A stretch of 64,000 nt of DNA, taken from Medicago truncatula. Lineage: Eukaryota > Streptophyta > Magnoliopsida > Fabales > Fabaceae. The translations under genes and the position numbers were made by a program. The DNA is taken from positions 58,446,494 to 58,510,493 of the forward strand of contig NC_053045.1 in NCBI RefSeq assembly GCF_003473485.1, in the 5' to 3' direction. The notes below the pieces were generated by a model. It ran no database searches. It had not been told where the DNA came from and saw only the letters and a list, made by a program, of their open reading frames with translations. Positions 11,765-21,557 of this stretch are shown here, in pieces. The number at the start of each line of letters is the position of its first letter. Position 1 is the first letter of the stretch.

Positions 11765-12004
11765 TCATCTTTGACTAGTTGTGGAAAATACACGGTCTTC
11801 CTTATCCTCCCCCAAGTCTACGCATAGAACTTGTACTACTACATAATATGTTCTGTGATTTGAACCAATATGAATAAAGAAGTCGTCAAGTTTTGCTTTC
11901 AACTCGTCCAACTTGTCAGTGGGGTTTATAGTCAACCAAGCCCTCTTTTTCACATCTACATAAAGTACATGAAGTTTAACCGGATCTTGTGCATCTTCAG
12001 ACAT
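11765..12004 (-). CDS. Unrecognised 79-residue ORF inside the MULE
   Basis: Starts MSEDAQDPVKLHVLYVDVKK and has a mixed, protein-like composition, with a ubiquitin/PB1-like flavour only by impression. It sits inside the MULE downstream of the DNA-binding remnant on the same strand. MULE reading frames often begin with or pick up such segments. It may be a leftover exon of the element rather than a host gene. Confidence 0.3.
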   Translation of the reverse strand: MSEDAQDPVKLHVLYVDVKKRAWLTINPTDKLDELKAKLDDFFIHIGSNHRTYYVVVQVLCVDLGEDKEDRVFSTTSQR

Positions 12005-12524
12005 GTTTCACTTCACAAAAATATAATGAAAGTATGAGAACAAATATGAGATAAATGAGATAAAATAAATAGTTGAATAATTAGTGACAAAGTAAGTAAT
12101 GCGAGCAATAATTGGTGTGACATAACCGACCACCAAAAAAAAATAATTCATTTCATTTAATATATATAATATTAGTTACATATTAGCCACAAATATCCAA
12201 ATTACATAATCGGCCACCAAAAAATACGTCGGGGTGTAATACCACCAAAAAATAGGACGAACACCGACCGACCTATAAGTGTCCTAACTTATAATAACCT
12301 ATCTAAGAGGTCTAGTGAAATTCCTAAATCGTCGTCTTCTTCCATGTCTTCCGTCCATTCAAGATCTTGTTCCTTTTTTCGCGGAGTGGGAGTATCATCA
12401 CAAACAATTGGATTGTGCTCATTGTTGGTTTCTTTGGCGGCATCAGCTCCTTGGACATGAGCTCAGTATAAGCATTTTGTCTATCCAAAAATGCAAAATG
12501 CCAATTCTCCGCCTCACGAATCAA

Positions 12525-12966
12525 AGAAACCTTTCAACCTAAACGGACAATTACATTTCCTTGGGCCGATGCCTTCAAGGTTCGGTTTCTTCCTTGTCTT
12601 AGGTGGCTTGTATATCCCACTCCTTTCACATTGCATCGTCAAGTACGACCTTTTTAAAACAGATTTATCTATACAAACACCGAATCCGGCCTTTACCCCT
12701 TGTTAACGAACCCAAGTAAGTAACTCTTCTCGCTCTCTCCATCTTGCACTTGTTGTAAAAAATGAGGCGGTGTCGCGAGCTTCACAAACAACACCGATAG
12801 GTACTCGTTTAGGTTCTTCAATTTTACCAATTCGAGCTTGCATTGGAATTTGGACTTTAAACGATTTCAAATTAACGGTTGGTTTGACATCACTGAAACC
12901 TTCACCGGAAACTTCATTTTTGGCCGGTTTCAGTTTAACGTCATCATCCGCGACATTGTCAACCAT
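12525..12966 (-). pseudogene. Remnant of MULE/FAR1-type DNA-binding region
   Basis: On the minus strand the reading runs from MVDNVADDDVKLKP through REREELLTWVR, meets a stop near 12703, and continues in the same frame with SYLTMQCERSGIYKPP, RKCNCPFRLKG. The C-x-R-S-G-x-Y and R-K-C-x-C-P-F pattern is typical of the N-terminal WRKY/GCM1-like domain of MULE transposases and FAR1 proteins. The following transposase domain is missing. It is part of the element at 11023-13541. Confidence 0.7.
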
Positions 12967-13084
12967 CTCACTATATATCTATTGAATAAAAAAATTTACA
13001 AAGGAAGAATAAATAAATTATTTGTGGAACAAGCTAACCAAGAACAAAAGTGGCGCAAACAATTCAAAAATCAAGAGAGCACAG

Positions 13085-13480
13085 TGGCGTGACTTAAGTC
13101 ACGCAACACTTTAACACATGCGTGACTTAAGTCACGCATCCTTTACTACTTGCGCAAGTTAACTTGCGCACCTAGCCCTATGGCCTACGAAAACCAGACG
13201 AACCAAGCACAAAAACCAGCAAAATGAGATGAGTTTTGATGATACAATACCTGATATTTGGTGCTTGATGAGCATAGAAACTTGCTTCATGACGATTTGC
13301 AATGGTTTGGGATGAGGATTTTGACCCAAAAAATCGCACTTTTTGGGTTTTTGAAGGTGGAGGGAAAGAAAATGGTGCTTGAAGTTTGGACTGATGGGTT
13401 TTGTACGAAAACAGTAACACTGCGTCACTTAACCTGCGCTGCGTGAGTTAAGTTGCGCATCGTTACTTAAGGTGCGCAAG
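13085..13480. repeat. Right subterminal array of GCG..TTAA..CGC palindromes
   Basis: Includes two copies of GCGTGACTTAAGTCACGC (a perfect 18-bp palindrome), then TGCGCAAGTTAACTTGCGCA, TGCGTCACTTAACCTGCGC, GCGTGAGTTAAGTTGCGC and a half copy. The arrangement mirrors the left array of the same MULE. Confidence 0.8.
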
Positions 13481-13552
13481 GGTAAATTTGGAACGGCTGC
13501 AGGGCGCGAGCAAAATGTGCAGAGGGTGGAGAGCAAGATTCTAATTAAGTGA

Positions 13553-14529
13553 GCACTTGACACATATGGGTCTAAACACATGTTGATTGGAGTTTCAAGT
13601 ATCGACTTTCTTGGTCCAAATTGCAAGGAAGATAGTATCAAATGAGAAATTGATTGATGACTTCTATAGGAATTTGCATACTGTCTTTAATTCCTTAATA
13701 ATGATGATAATATGAAAAATTTGTGAGAAATTTTTAAAATAAATTTCAAAGGTTGCATGCTCCTAATAATGTTTAAATATGTACAACAATGTAAATACCA
13801 CACACAAGGTTACCAGTGATTCGTGGTTGTGTTCTTTGGAAAAATCATGTGTTTGTAGGATTAAACCTCTACTTTTATGTTATTACTTTGTAGTATTAAA
13901 CCTCTACTTTGATGTTATTACTTTATAAATAGATATATTCTAGATGCATAAAATGACATGAAATTAGTGTTTTTGAACCTAAACTCAAATACCATTTTCG
14001 AAATTAGAGATCTTTATTCTCTAGAGCAAGAGTAAGTGGAGGAACTCTGTAATGTGTAAAATACTATTGAGAGACAACTTCAGTGTGCAATTTGTTTGAA
14101 AGATTTTAAATCATTTTGAAGGGGACCTGCAGTTATCCTATTGTATCTGATTTCTGTAAACTGGTGGGAGTGAATTAAAACTACATTATCCACGTGCATT
14201 TTGAAATTTTGTGAAGTCATAATCTTTGATCTAACCTATTCATACAAAGGGCTTAAATATGTTTAGCTTAAGCCTCTCGAAATAGTGTTGTGGAGAATTT
14301 TAATTGCTGGATAACGAAGCTCTATTGTATACAATTTTCTCTCGCCTTAATAATTTATATATACAAAACCAAACATTGTATCTGAGTCCGTATAAAATAC
14401 ACAATAATTAAGTGTTAATGTATAAAAATACGGTATTAATGTCAAATTGAGTGTCCAAAAAACATTTATCTATAATGGTCTAGTAAGAGTTATTCTTCTT
14501 AGTGGAGAGACTAATGCTCTATACATTGA
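13553..14529. other. Intergenic sequence with a short tandem duplication
   Basis: No gene seen. At about 13858-13925 a unit of about 34 bp containing TTAAACCTCTACTTT and TGTTATTACTTT is present twice in tandem. Confidence 0.6.
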
Positions 14530-14800
14530 TATGGACAATTCAGTGGTTTTCTAAAGGAGAGGATAAGAAGGTAGGGAGTGGTGAAAGTATCTCCTTTTGG
14601 TATGATGTATGAATGACTTGCAATTTTCTTCTTTATAGAACTTTATCTTGATTTGATTTTATTGTTAGATGATCAACCGGGCGATTATTTGATCAATGAG
14701 TGTGGGACTGAACTTGGAGTAAAGAAGATGAACATTTTTGGATTATCCTGTTTGTTAAATTGTTCAAACTTTTTTTATTTACAGATGTTAGTAGTTAGTT
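14530..14800 (+). mobile_element. LINE fragment, region between RT and zinc-binding domain
   Basis: Reading on the plus strand gives VGSGESISFWYDVW and, after a break, a W-x-W rich stretch (WDWTWSKEDEHFW). This matches the conserved G-x-G-x-x-x-x-F-W-x-D-x-W segment just before the zf-RVT domain of plant non-LTR retrotransposons. Stops interrupt the frame; no poly(A) tail or target duplication was found. Confidence 0.5.
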
Positions 14801-14993
14801 AGAACCTTGAATCTTATGCTCAAACACTTTTAAATGTCTCAGGTTAACTACTTCAATTTTGGAGACTAATCAAACTCACTATTTAAAAACGAAAAAGCCA
14901 AAAATCATTAAAAAAAAAACAGTTGAGAATGTTGTACTTTATCGATCCAAGGTTTTGGTATTTTTTCTATGGCAACTAATGTTGCACCGACTT

Positions 14994-15115
14994 TTTTAAT
15001 CAATTAGTCTTGTGGCTAGACTCACACACCTTAAGTGTAGAGAATTTGGAGTTTGAACTCCGTATCTTGCATATCAACGTCCTTGCAATTATCAATTGAG
15101 TTGTATTTACAAGTG
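14994..15115 (-). mobile_element. tRNA-derived SINE (degraded)
   Basis: Read on the minus strand it has a tRNA-like B box close to GGAGTTCAAACTCC, a CTTAAGGTGTGTGAG stretch and a 3' part TAGCCACAAGACTAATTG, matching the body of the SINE at 53618-53758. Ends are unclear. Confidence 0.5.
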
Positions 15116-15564
15116 GACCAACTTTCTACTAGGAGAAGTGTTTCCTACATGTTACAACTCCAAATGGAAGCCATGTATAAGTGGAAAGTGTAGAAGTACA
15201 TCAACTCATCAATGGCTATGAGAAATGATTGGGAAACACAAATGGTGACATTTGACGCCATATTCCCATACGATTGGGATGCACTTTGCATTTTTTTCTT
15301 CTTCATATTTGTTAGTTCAGCTTCATTTTCCGTGCATATATATGGATGAATTGCGTCTCTGAAATTTAATCCGTTTCAGTTTAAGATTTAATCATCATAT
15401 ATATACTCTTATTAGAATACTACAGGAGACAGAAACAGATATAAGTATAGATACTTATTAAGAGATGAGGTATTAAAACCTCACTATTTTATTTAACTAT
15501 ATTAGAGATCTTACTTGCTCCACTATATGTTAGAGAAGATTACATCATTTTGATGTGTACAAGA

Positions 15565-15861
15565 TTAATAATTATACCGTCTATTGGAAGAGTCAAAGCC
15601 ACCAAAGATGATGGATCCATTACCATTGCCTTTGGTGTAACCAGAGTTGTTTATAAGACCTTTCATGTTTTGTGTTCCTGTGTTGTTAAACGAGGCAAGG
15701 AACTGGTCCTGTGACGTGTCATGTCGCTGAGGAGCAACAGCATTGGAATTGGGCGAGTGTCGGGGTTGTGGCTCCACCAGTTCGTCATCAGTGTCGGTTT
15801 CAGTGTCATGGCCATCTAATAGACGAAGCAACTGCAGAAGAGATGATCTAGAACTTGCCAT
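15565..15861 (-). CDS. Small Asn/Gly-motif family protein, member 1 (98 residues)
   Basis: Single exon, ATG at 15861. The N-terminus (MASSRSSLLQLLRLLDG, residues 1-17) could form a short Leu-rich amphipathic helix; residues 18-55 are polar and Asp/Pro/Gln-rich. The family motif spans about 58-88: FNNTGTQNMKGL, then NNSGYTKGNGNGSIIFGGF. There is no signal peptide or membrane segment, so a cytosolic or nuclear small protein is likely. I do not recognise the family. A TATA box (GTATATAAAA on the minus strand, 15941-15950) lies about 85 bases upstream, and a 19-bp imperfect palindrome at 15972-15990 is shared with the truncated copy at 16564-16680. Conservation of the motif in three intact neighbours argues that it is a real gene. 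Confidence 0.75.
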   Translation of the reverse strand: MASSRSSLLQLLRLLDGHDTETDTDDELVEPQPRHSPNSNAVAPQRHDTSQDQFLASFNNTGTQNMKGLINNSGYTKGNGNGSIIFGGFDSSNRRYNY

Positions 15862-15940
15862 TGTTAGTTGTTGTGAAACAATACGAAAGCTAGTTTATGT
15901 GGCTAATGTAAATTAGTTGGTTTGAGAGAGTTTGGTACAC

Positions 15941-15990
15941 TTTTATATACAGGCAAGGAATATTGAGGTTGTAGCTTGCACAATAAGCTA
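15941..15990 (-). promoter_or_regulatory. Core promoter and shared palindromic element of member 1
   Basis: TATA-like GTATATAAAA (minus strand) at 15941-15950, and TAGCTTGCACAATAAGCTA (plus-strand reading) at 15972-15990. The second has 6-bp palindromic arms TAGCTT/AAGCTA around a 7-base centre and recurs exactly upstream of the truncated paralogue. Confidence 0.6.
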
Positions 15991-16563
15991 TAATGTTTGC
16001 CTTATTTTTCTTCTATTGAAAACTAGGATTTGAAATATATTCTAATTCTGTAGAAAGTAGATCTAGTGTTGTATATTGATTTCCAACTGAAATTCAATAA
16101 AAAAAAATCTGTTATCCATATGGACCAAAGATAGACATTACTACCAAAGAAGGTTCTTTAAACGGTGAATAACTAGCTAGATAGACATTTAGTGTATTTA
16201 TATTTTGCACACCAGAATTAAGAGTTATTTTTTTATAAAAAGTGATGGCTCAATGATGAAAAGGTTGGGTGGATATTGGCAGTTCCGCCATATCTGTTTG
16301 GATTATTTGCGATGTTTTGCTTATTGGAAAAGTTGTCATCCTAATGATAATATTCGGAAAGATAAGAATAATAGTTTAGCAAAACAATCTCGTAAGGACA
16401 ACTTAAATGATAAAAGGTTCTAAGATATATTGAATTTTTCATTTCTCGAGATTTAGCTTGTTTGAGTTTCACTGTTAGACTTTTTATAAACAAACAAACA
16501 AATAGCAAAACTTATATTGGTCAGAAAATTAAATGATTGACAAATATGTTTAACCCTCTGGTT

Positions 16564-16680
16564 TTAAGGGGAAAGGGGCACCGTTAATCCAAGTAGGGAG
16601 AGTGTGGATATCGATCGTGTCTCCACCGGATCATCATCGTTGCCATTTAGAGGAAGCAACTGCAGAACAGAACCTGCCAT
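16564..16680 (-). pseudogene. Truncated paralogue of the small Asn/Gly-motif family
   Basis: ATG at 16680 opens a 38-residue frame starting MAGSVLQLLPLNGNDDDPVE, which follows the N-terminus of the gene at 15565-15861 (SLLQLLRLLDGHDTETD). It then leaves the family sequence and stops at 16564 without the C-terminal motif. The upstream region is also homologous, including the 19-bp palindrome and a TATA-like GTATAAATG near 16757-16765. It is a partial duplication; a 38-residue peptide that lacks the motif could in principle still be made. Confidence 0.7.
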
Positions 16681-16777
16681 TGTTGGTTAGGAAAACAATG
16701 TGATGCTGGCTTTTATGGCTTAACTAAATTATTTGGTTTGGGCAAGTTTAACACTCATTTATACGTATTTGAGGTAG

Positions 16778-16796
16778 TAGCTTGCACAATAAGCTA
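16778..16796 (-). promoter_or_regulatory. Shared palindromic element, second copy
   Basis: TAGCTTGCACAATAAGCTA, identical to the element at 15972-15990 and 98 bases before the ATG of the truncated paralogue (111 bases for the intact gene). Confidence 0.55.
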
Positions 16797-16799
16797 ATG

Positions 16800-17912
16800 T
16801 TGATTTTTTTTACTTTCTTTCTAGTGTGGTATATGTATGATTCCCAACTCAGATTTAATAAGTTAAAACACAAATTCAAATGCACAAAGGAGTCACACTT
16901 TATGGAACTCAATGGATAAAATTATGTAGTTTTAATTGGAAGATCACTTTTTTATCCATTTGGAAAAATTGATACAAAACACTGTAGAATAAATCCATGC
17001 AGCAGACTAGTTTTATCTATGTTTATTTTTACAAACCAAAAGGGCTATGACAGTACCTACAAAGTTACCATGTTATCCTGTTACAGTACAACAAAATGTA
17101 TTCCCCTCAATCCTTAATCAACTGCCTGCAACCATTCCTGACATATATATATAATTCCTACATAATAATCCTAACAAACTCATCCTTAGAATTAAGATGG
17201 TTCCATCACAATTTCAGTAAAAATGCTAAGGGTTCACCTTTGTACCCTTCTTTTGAGGTCCATATTAGAAGCACACTGATTCTAATATTTATATTTGCTT
17301 AAATATATAGATCTCTTTTAGATTAATTGTATGTTTGGTTAGTTAATTCTCGCGTTTTGAGGCACTCTTGCCATGGAAATACAAAAGCTGGAAATTGTGG
17401 CTTCAAGTTGGACGTACGTTTTTTCCATCCCATCATAGAAATAAACATAGCCTTAAACACTTTTTAAATAACTCAGAGTTCAATCTTCTGGTTAAATAAA
17501 CTTTTAAAAAAGTTTTGACCTCAACAAATTTGAACCCAGTTTAAATTTGTCCAACTTTAGTATTAGTTCTCAAGTAATTATACACCAGTGTAAATAACAA
17601 TCTCAGTATGTTCCAAATATAAATTTTGTTTAATTATTTCGTAACTTTATTGTATTGGTAGAATATATTTGAACAATTAATTAGAAGACCCTTAATGGAG
17701 TTTTTTTTCTTATATGAAACTTTAATTGAAATTCGAGAATTCAGCCCATATTTTATTTTATCTACATATTATTATGGTTATGATCCGAGTAACACACACA
17801 TTATAAAATGCTAAAGCAACAAAGCAGAATTTATTTACTTAGTAATAATTATATTGAGTTGCCTCAACCAGATATACATTATTGCTTCATGCATGTTATC
17901 AAAAGGATTCAT
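16800..17912. other. Intergenic sequence between family members
   Basis: A+T-rich; no exon, RNA gene or clear transposon end recognised. Confidence 0.5.
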
Positions 17913-18194
17913 TCATGCTTGCCTAGCAGATGATGTCAAGGTGCCAAAGTTGATGACTCCATTAGCATTACCCTTAACATAACCAGTTTGATTAGTAAGA
18001 CCTTTGATATTTTGCTTTCCAGCATTTGAATAGGTGAATTCTTCAGATGACTGCGCAGGCGCATGAGCAGGAGCAGGAGCAGGAGCAGGAGGGGGAACGT
18101 TGCCGTTGGGACAACATTGTGCTTGTGTTTGCCGGCGGCGAGCATCGCCTGTGCCCACAGCAAGGTTGCAGATTCCAGATGCAATACCTGCCAT
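17913..18194 (-). CDS. Small Asn/Gly-motif family protein, member 2 (93 residues)
   Basis: Single exon, ATG at 18194. The N-terminus MAGIASGICNLAVGTGDARR is mildly hydrophobic but too short and Gly-rich for a convincing signal peptide. A CC pair is at 27-28, and residues 34-47 form a Pro-Ala repeat (PPPAPAPAPAHAPA). The family motif is at about 54-84: YSNAGKQNIKGL, NQTGYVKGNANGVINFG, followed by a short basic tail. The Pro-Ala linker appears unique to this copy and comes from a GGAGCA simple repeat in the DNA (18063-18090, plus-strand reading). Function unknown. A weak TATTAAA (minus strand) near 18281-18290 could be its TATA box. Confidence 0.75.
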   Translation of the reverse strand: MAGIASGICNLAVGTGDARRRQTQAQCCPNGNVPPPAPAPAPAHAPAQSSEEFTYSNAGKQNIKGLTNQTGYVKGNANGVINFGTLTSSARQA

Positions 18195-18871
18195 TGATTG
18201 AATGCTTAATTGACTTGAGAAAATGGAAAACTTGTTATATGCAGGTTTTTTAGATAGCTTTGCTATGTCTGAGGAATTGATCTTCCTTTAATAGACTTTG
18301 TGTGGAGAGAAGAATATTTAATTAATAAATGTGAATGCAAATGAAGATAGTATTGTGAGAGGAATATGGTTCCACACAATGGTAGTGCTTCACTTTAATT
18401 ACTGCTCCTATATGCTTGTTAGATGCATATGGACAAATAAAACAAAGCAAGAAGAATTTATATCATTCACATATCTAAAGCTGTGCTGATAAGGGAATCA
18501 ATGCCAAGGGCATATATATGAAGTAATATTCCTTTGCTTAATTGGTTAGCATAGATTCATATCATTAGTCCTTACTCTCAAAGTTCATAACAGAAAAGTC
18601 ATTACTCAAAAATGTGGATCATGTATGACCAACCTTAATATTTAAGTTACTTGAGAGGAGTTCAACTTGCTGAAGGTCCTTATTTATGCAGGGTATTTTT
18701 TGTCTTTACAAGGTACTTGATGACATATAATATGAGCAGAAGAAACTTTTTCTAAGAATTAAATTTAAACGGTTTGTATTTTTAGAGTTATAAAACATTT
18801 GAAATGTATTTATTGTCCCTTTTAGAAAAAGTGGAGAAACTTTGAAAAACTGTTTTTTAGAATTATTTTAT

Positions 18872-19044
18872 GGGAAATGTTAACAAGTGTTTTCGGGGTA
18901 CTCTTTAAGCACTTTATATAGTAAATTTTAAATGAAAAGTTGTGTATTGAATGCGTTGGAAATTGTAATAGTTGACTTTTTAAAAGAATAATTACTAAAT
19001 TTGGAATGCTTACAAAGTGCCCCGGACACTCGTTAACAAAACCT
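18872..19044. mobile_element. Small MITE with GTTAAC-type ends, copy 1
   Basis: The left end GTTAACAAGTGTTTTCGGGG and the inverted right end GTTAACGAGTGTCCGGGG pair over about 33 bp. Length is about 173 bp. A second copy lies at 20842-21013 and a left half at about 27148. The superfamily is not clear. Confidence 0.7.
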
Positions 19045-19927
19045 TTATTTTATTTATAGAATAATTTTTTAAAGAAAAAAGAAAAGATTATCACACAAGT
19101 CATTTCAATTTCTTAAAGACTATTCTGCAATTGTAACTTATGTTAAGGGATTTTTCTGTTAAAGCAGTAGCTCTTCAAATCAGAGAAAAGGAAGAGGGAT
19201 GATTCATAAAATTGCACTATTCTTTATTTCATTAAGATCACTATTCATAAATTTTGCAACAGTAGTAATTAATTGAGTTGGTTAGTTACAGCTAACTCCA
19301 ACACTAACTAATACATTTAAATTACTTTTTAACACTTCCCTTCAATTCAAATGTAGTCTCAATGTGTTTGCTCTTTCCATGAGACACATCAAGATCAAGT
19401 AAGGTTCAATAACCCTGAGAAATGAAAAATGAGGATCTTTGAAATTATCTGTTATGTCTTTTTAGTATTGTTGATTGATTGTTATGGATCTATACAACCT
19501 TTATTAATTTTTCTTTGGTTGAATAGGTGATTAGGTCACTAATTTAACTTGATATTTGTTTCCAAACTGTAGTTGAGATTTTGTTGAGGCTTGCCCTGGC
19601 TAGACTAGAATTCTCTGCACCGGTTACGGTTACCATCCAAATTGGGTCGTGACAAAGTTGATTGTTTATAAGCTTGGGTCAAGAATTTTGGAGGGAAGGA
19701 GGGAATAACTTATTTTATTTTTAAAATTAAGAAAATCATAAAATACTTTTGAAAAAGCTTTGTAGAATAGGCTACCAATATCATATACAGATTCGGTTAA
19801 TTAATTAGAAGCCATCATATCATATCATATCATATATTAATAAAACTTCTGAAGATATATATTAATTGGAACCGTGCAACAAAGCACTTATTCTAATTAT
19901 AATTATTATATGTGACAATATAATTAT
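19045..19927. other. Intergenic sequence, no gene seen
   Basis: Contains an (ATATC)n stretch at about 19815-19836. Nothing else recognised. Confidence 0.5.
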
Positions 19928-20173
19928 TTACATACGTAAATCACCAAAGTTGATAGCTCCATTAGCATTGCCTTCAGTGAAGCCAGTTTGATTACTTAGA
20001 CCTTTTATATTTTGTTTGCCAGTGTTGTTATATTTTGCTTTGTTGGAGCGATTTCTTCCAGGCAAGGGTGTTGAAGGAGAACCATTTTGAGTTTCACTTT
20101 CACCATCATCCATGCTATTTAGCACACCAACAAGACCCTTGAGAGCATCCAGTTTTTGTTGAAGATCAGCCAT
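19928..20173 (-). CDS. Small Asn/Gly-motif family protein, member 3 (81 residues)
   Basis: Single exon, ATG at 20173. Residues 1-20 (MADLQQKLDALKGLVGVLNS) form a clear amphipathic, coiled-coil-like helix; residues 21-47 are polar with a basic patch (PGRNRSNKAK). The family motif spans about 48-77: YNNTGKQNIKGL, NQTGFTEGNANGAINFG, and the protein ends DLRM. It is the shortest intact copy and the motif occupies over a third of it. The TATA box at 20250-20260 is about 80 bases upstream. Helix plus motif, with no membrane or secretion signal, suggests an intracellular protein that may self-associate; this is inference. Confidence 0.75.
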   Translation of the reverse strand: MADLQQKLDALKGLVGVLNSMDDGESETQNGSPSTPLPGRNRSNKAKYNNTGKQNIKGLSNQTGFTEGNANGAINFGDLRM

Positions 20174-20249
20174 GGAATGTGACTCTGCTAATAATTTATG
20201 TATTTGATCTGACTAGAATTGATTAATTTGTGAGCATACCAGAACTCTT

Positions 20250-20261
20250 CTTTTATAGATG
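20250..20261 (-). promoter_or_regulatory. TATA box of family member 3
   Basis: CATCTATAAAAG on the minus strand, about 80 bases before the ATG and matching the promoter of the diverged member at 9732-9960. Confidence 0.6.
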
Positions 20262-20841
20262 GAGATCAGGAATATAATAGTGCTTGCTTGTACATAGATA
20301 ATAAGAAAGAACCATTTGCCAGTGGAATTAAATAAAGTTATTCTTGATTTGTTGGTATATTTGATATTTATTATTCCCCCAAAGATAATTTGCAAAATGA
20401 AAGCATCTTTCATCTTGATATAATAGAATCGTTTTATCTTTCTTATGGATCTGGATTCTATGTAGTCACTATTGAATTAAATGCACTTGTAATCCTAATA
20501 CTTTTACTAATTCACGATTTTGGTTCCTATATTTCTAAATTTACTATTTTGGTTTCCCAAATTTTAAAATGTCTAATTTTTTTTTTCCCTTAACATATAC
20601 ATTTAATGCTAATTTTTGATAATATGGAAAAATGAGAATACTAAATTTTGATTGATATGACAAATGAGATGTTGATGTGGCAACTCTCTTGATGACATGA
20701 CAAAGTTTAGATAGATTATCATTTAACAAATAATTTCTATTTCATCAAAATATATATATCTATGTCACAAAAGTAACTAAAAAAATCCGAGTTCAAATAA
20801 CCTAAATGCATACGCGGGGAAAATATTTGACATTTTAAAAA

Positions 20842-21013
20842 GAGAAATATTAACAAGTGTCTTTGTGACACTTTTTAAGGACCGTAAGTAGTAAGAATTT
20901 ATGAAAATACATATAATCAATACATTGAAAATTAAAATATTTGACTTTTTTAAAGAATAATTACTTATTTTAAAATGCTTAAAGAGTTACGTGGAAACAC
21001 TCGTTAACAGGAC
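20842..21013. mobile_element. Small MITE with GTTAAC-type ends, copy 2
   Basis: Starts AATATTAACAAGTGTCTTTG and ends with the inverted ACACTCGTTAACAGGACC, the same family as 18872-19044. The two copies sit on either side of family member 3. Confidence 0.65.
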
Positions 21014-21094
21014 CCTTTAAAAAATTGAAAGACCAAAATCGTTGATTTAAAAATTAAATGATTAAAACTGAACATAAGTTAAAATCGCAGACCA

Positions 21095-21139
21095 AAACTA
21101 CATATAATTATTTTCCCATAAAAAAAGAAACTACATATA
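21095..21139. repeat. Micro-insertion between 12-bp direct repeats
   Basis: AAACTACATATA occurs at 21095-21106 and 21128-21139 around a 21-bp insert that ends in CCCATAAAAAAAG. This looks like a target duplication around a tail-only retroposon. Confidence 0.6.
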
Positions 21140-21399
21140 GTTTAAGCCAGAAAATGTCTAGGTATAAAGCTGAAAAATCTTCTTTTTTTTTTTTTGATAA
21201 AATGACCGTTTAAATTCTATGTTCATGTATCTAGAATTTGAACTTGCTGATTGTTGCAAGGCTCAACAGAGTGGTGATGCATTTTGTGAATAGAAAATGA
21301 CTAAAAGTTAAAACACACATTTTTTTATTTTTACGAATCATACTCACATATCTTAAATATCATGATATGAAAAAAATAGCAAAAAATCAATGTTATATT

Positions 21400-21471
21400 T
21401 GTGGCTGCTGGGATTCGAGCCCAGGTCTCCACGGCCACAACGTGGAATTCTTACCACTAAACTACAGCCAC
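21400..21471 (-). tRNA. tRNA-His (GUG), copy 1
   Basis: 72 bases fold as a full cloverleaf on the minus strand: acceptor GTGGCTG/CAGCCAC with discriminator A, D-arm GTTTAGTGGTAAGAA, anticodon arm CCACG-TTGTGGC-CGTGG with anticodon GTG, and T-arm CTGGG-CTCGAAT-CCCAG. The A and B box regions are intact. A T6 run about 15 bases past the 3' end can stop Pol III. The G-1 of mature tRNA-His is not encoded, as is usual in eukaryotes. Confidence 0.95.
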
Positions 21472-21557
21472 ATTGATGCTTGTTTTCCGCATGACTTGCT
21501 TTTACTATTTTCAGATAAAAAGATACTAGTACACAAAAAATGCGTAGATAAAAAACT

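Larger units (their letters stand above)
11023..13541. mobile_element. Mutator-like element (MULE), internally deleted
   Basis: The left end (CTGCTCTCCACCC, then ACATTTTGCTCGC and CCGTTCCAAATTTACCC) is repeated inverted at the right end, giving terminal inverted repeats of about 70 bp with a few differences. The 11-bp sequence TAATTAAGTGA flanks the element at 11012-11022 and 13542-13552; a 9-11 bp duplication is the MULE hallmark. The interior has remnants of a MULE/FAR1-type N-terminal DNA-binding region on the minus strand (12525-12966) but no transposase catalytic core, so it is non-autonomous. Both subterminal regions are filled with short TTAA-centred palindromes. Confidence 0.85.

Noticed and set aside
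18047-18253. Plus-strand frame with a Gln-Glu repeat
   Set aside because: It is the antisense shadow of the Pro-Ala linker in the gene at 17913-18194.
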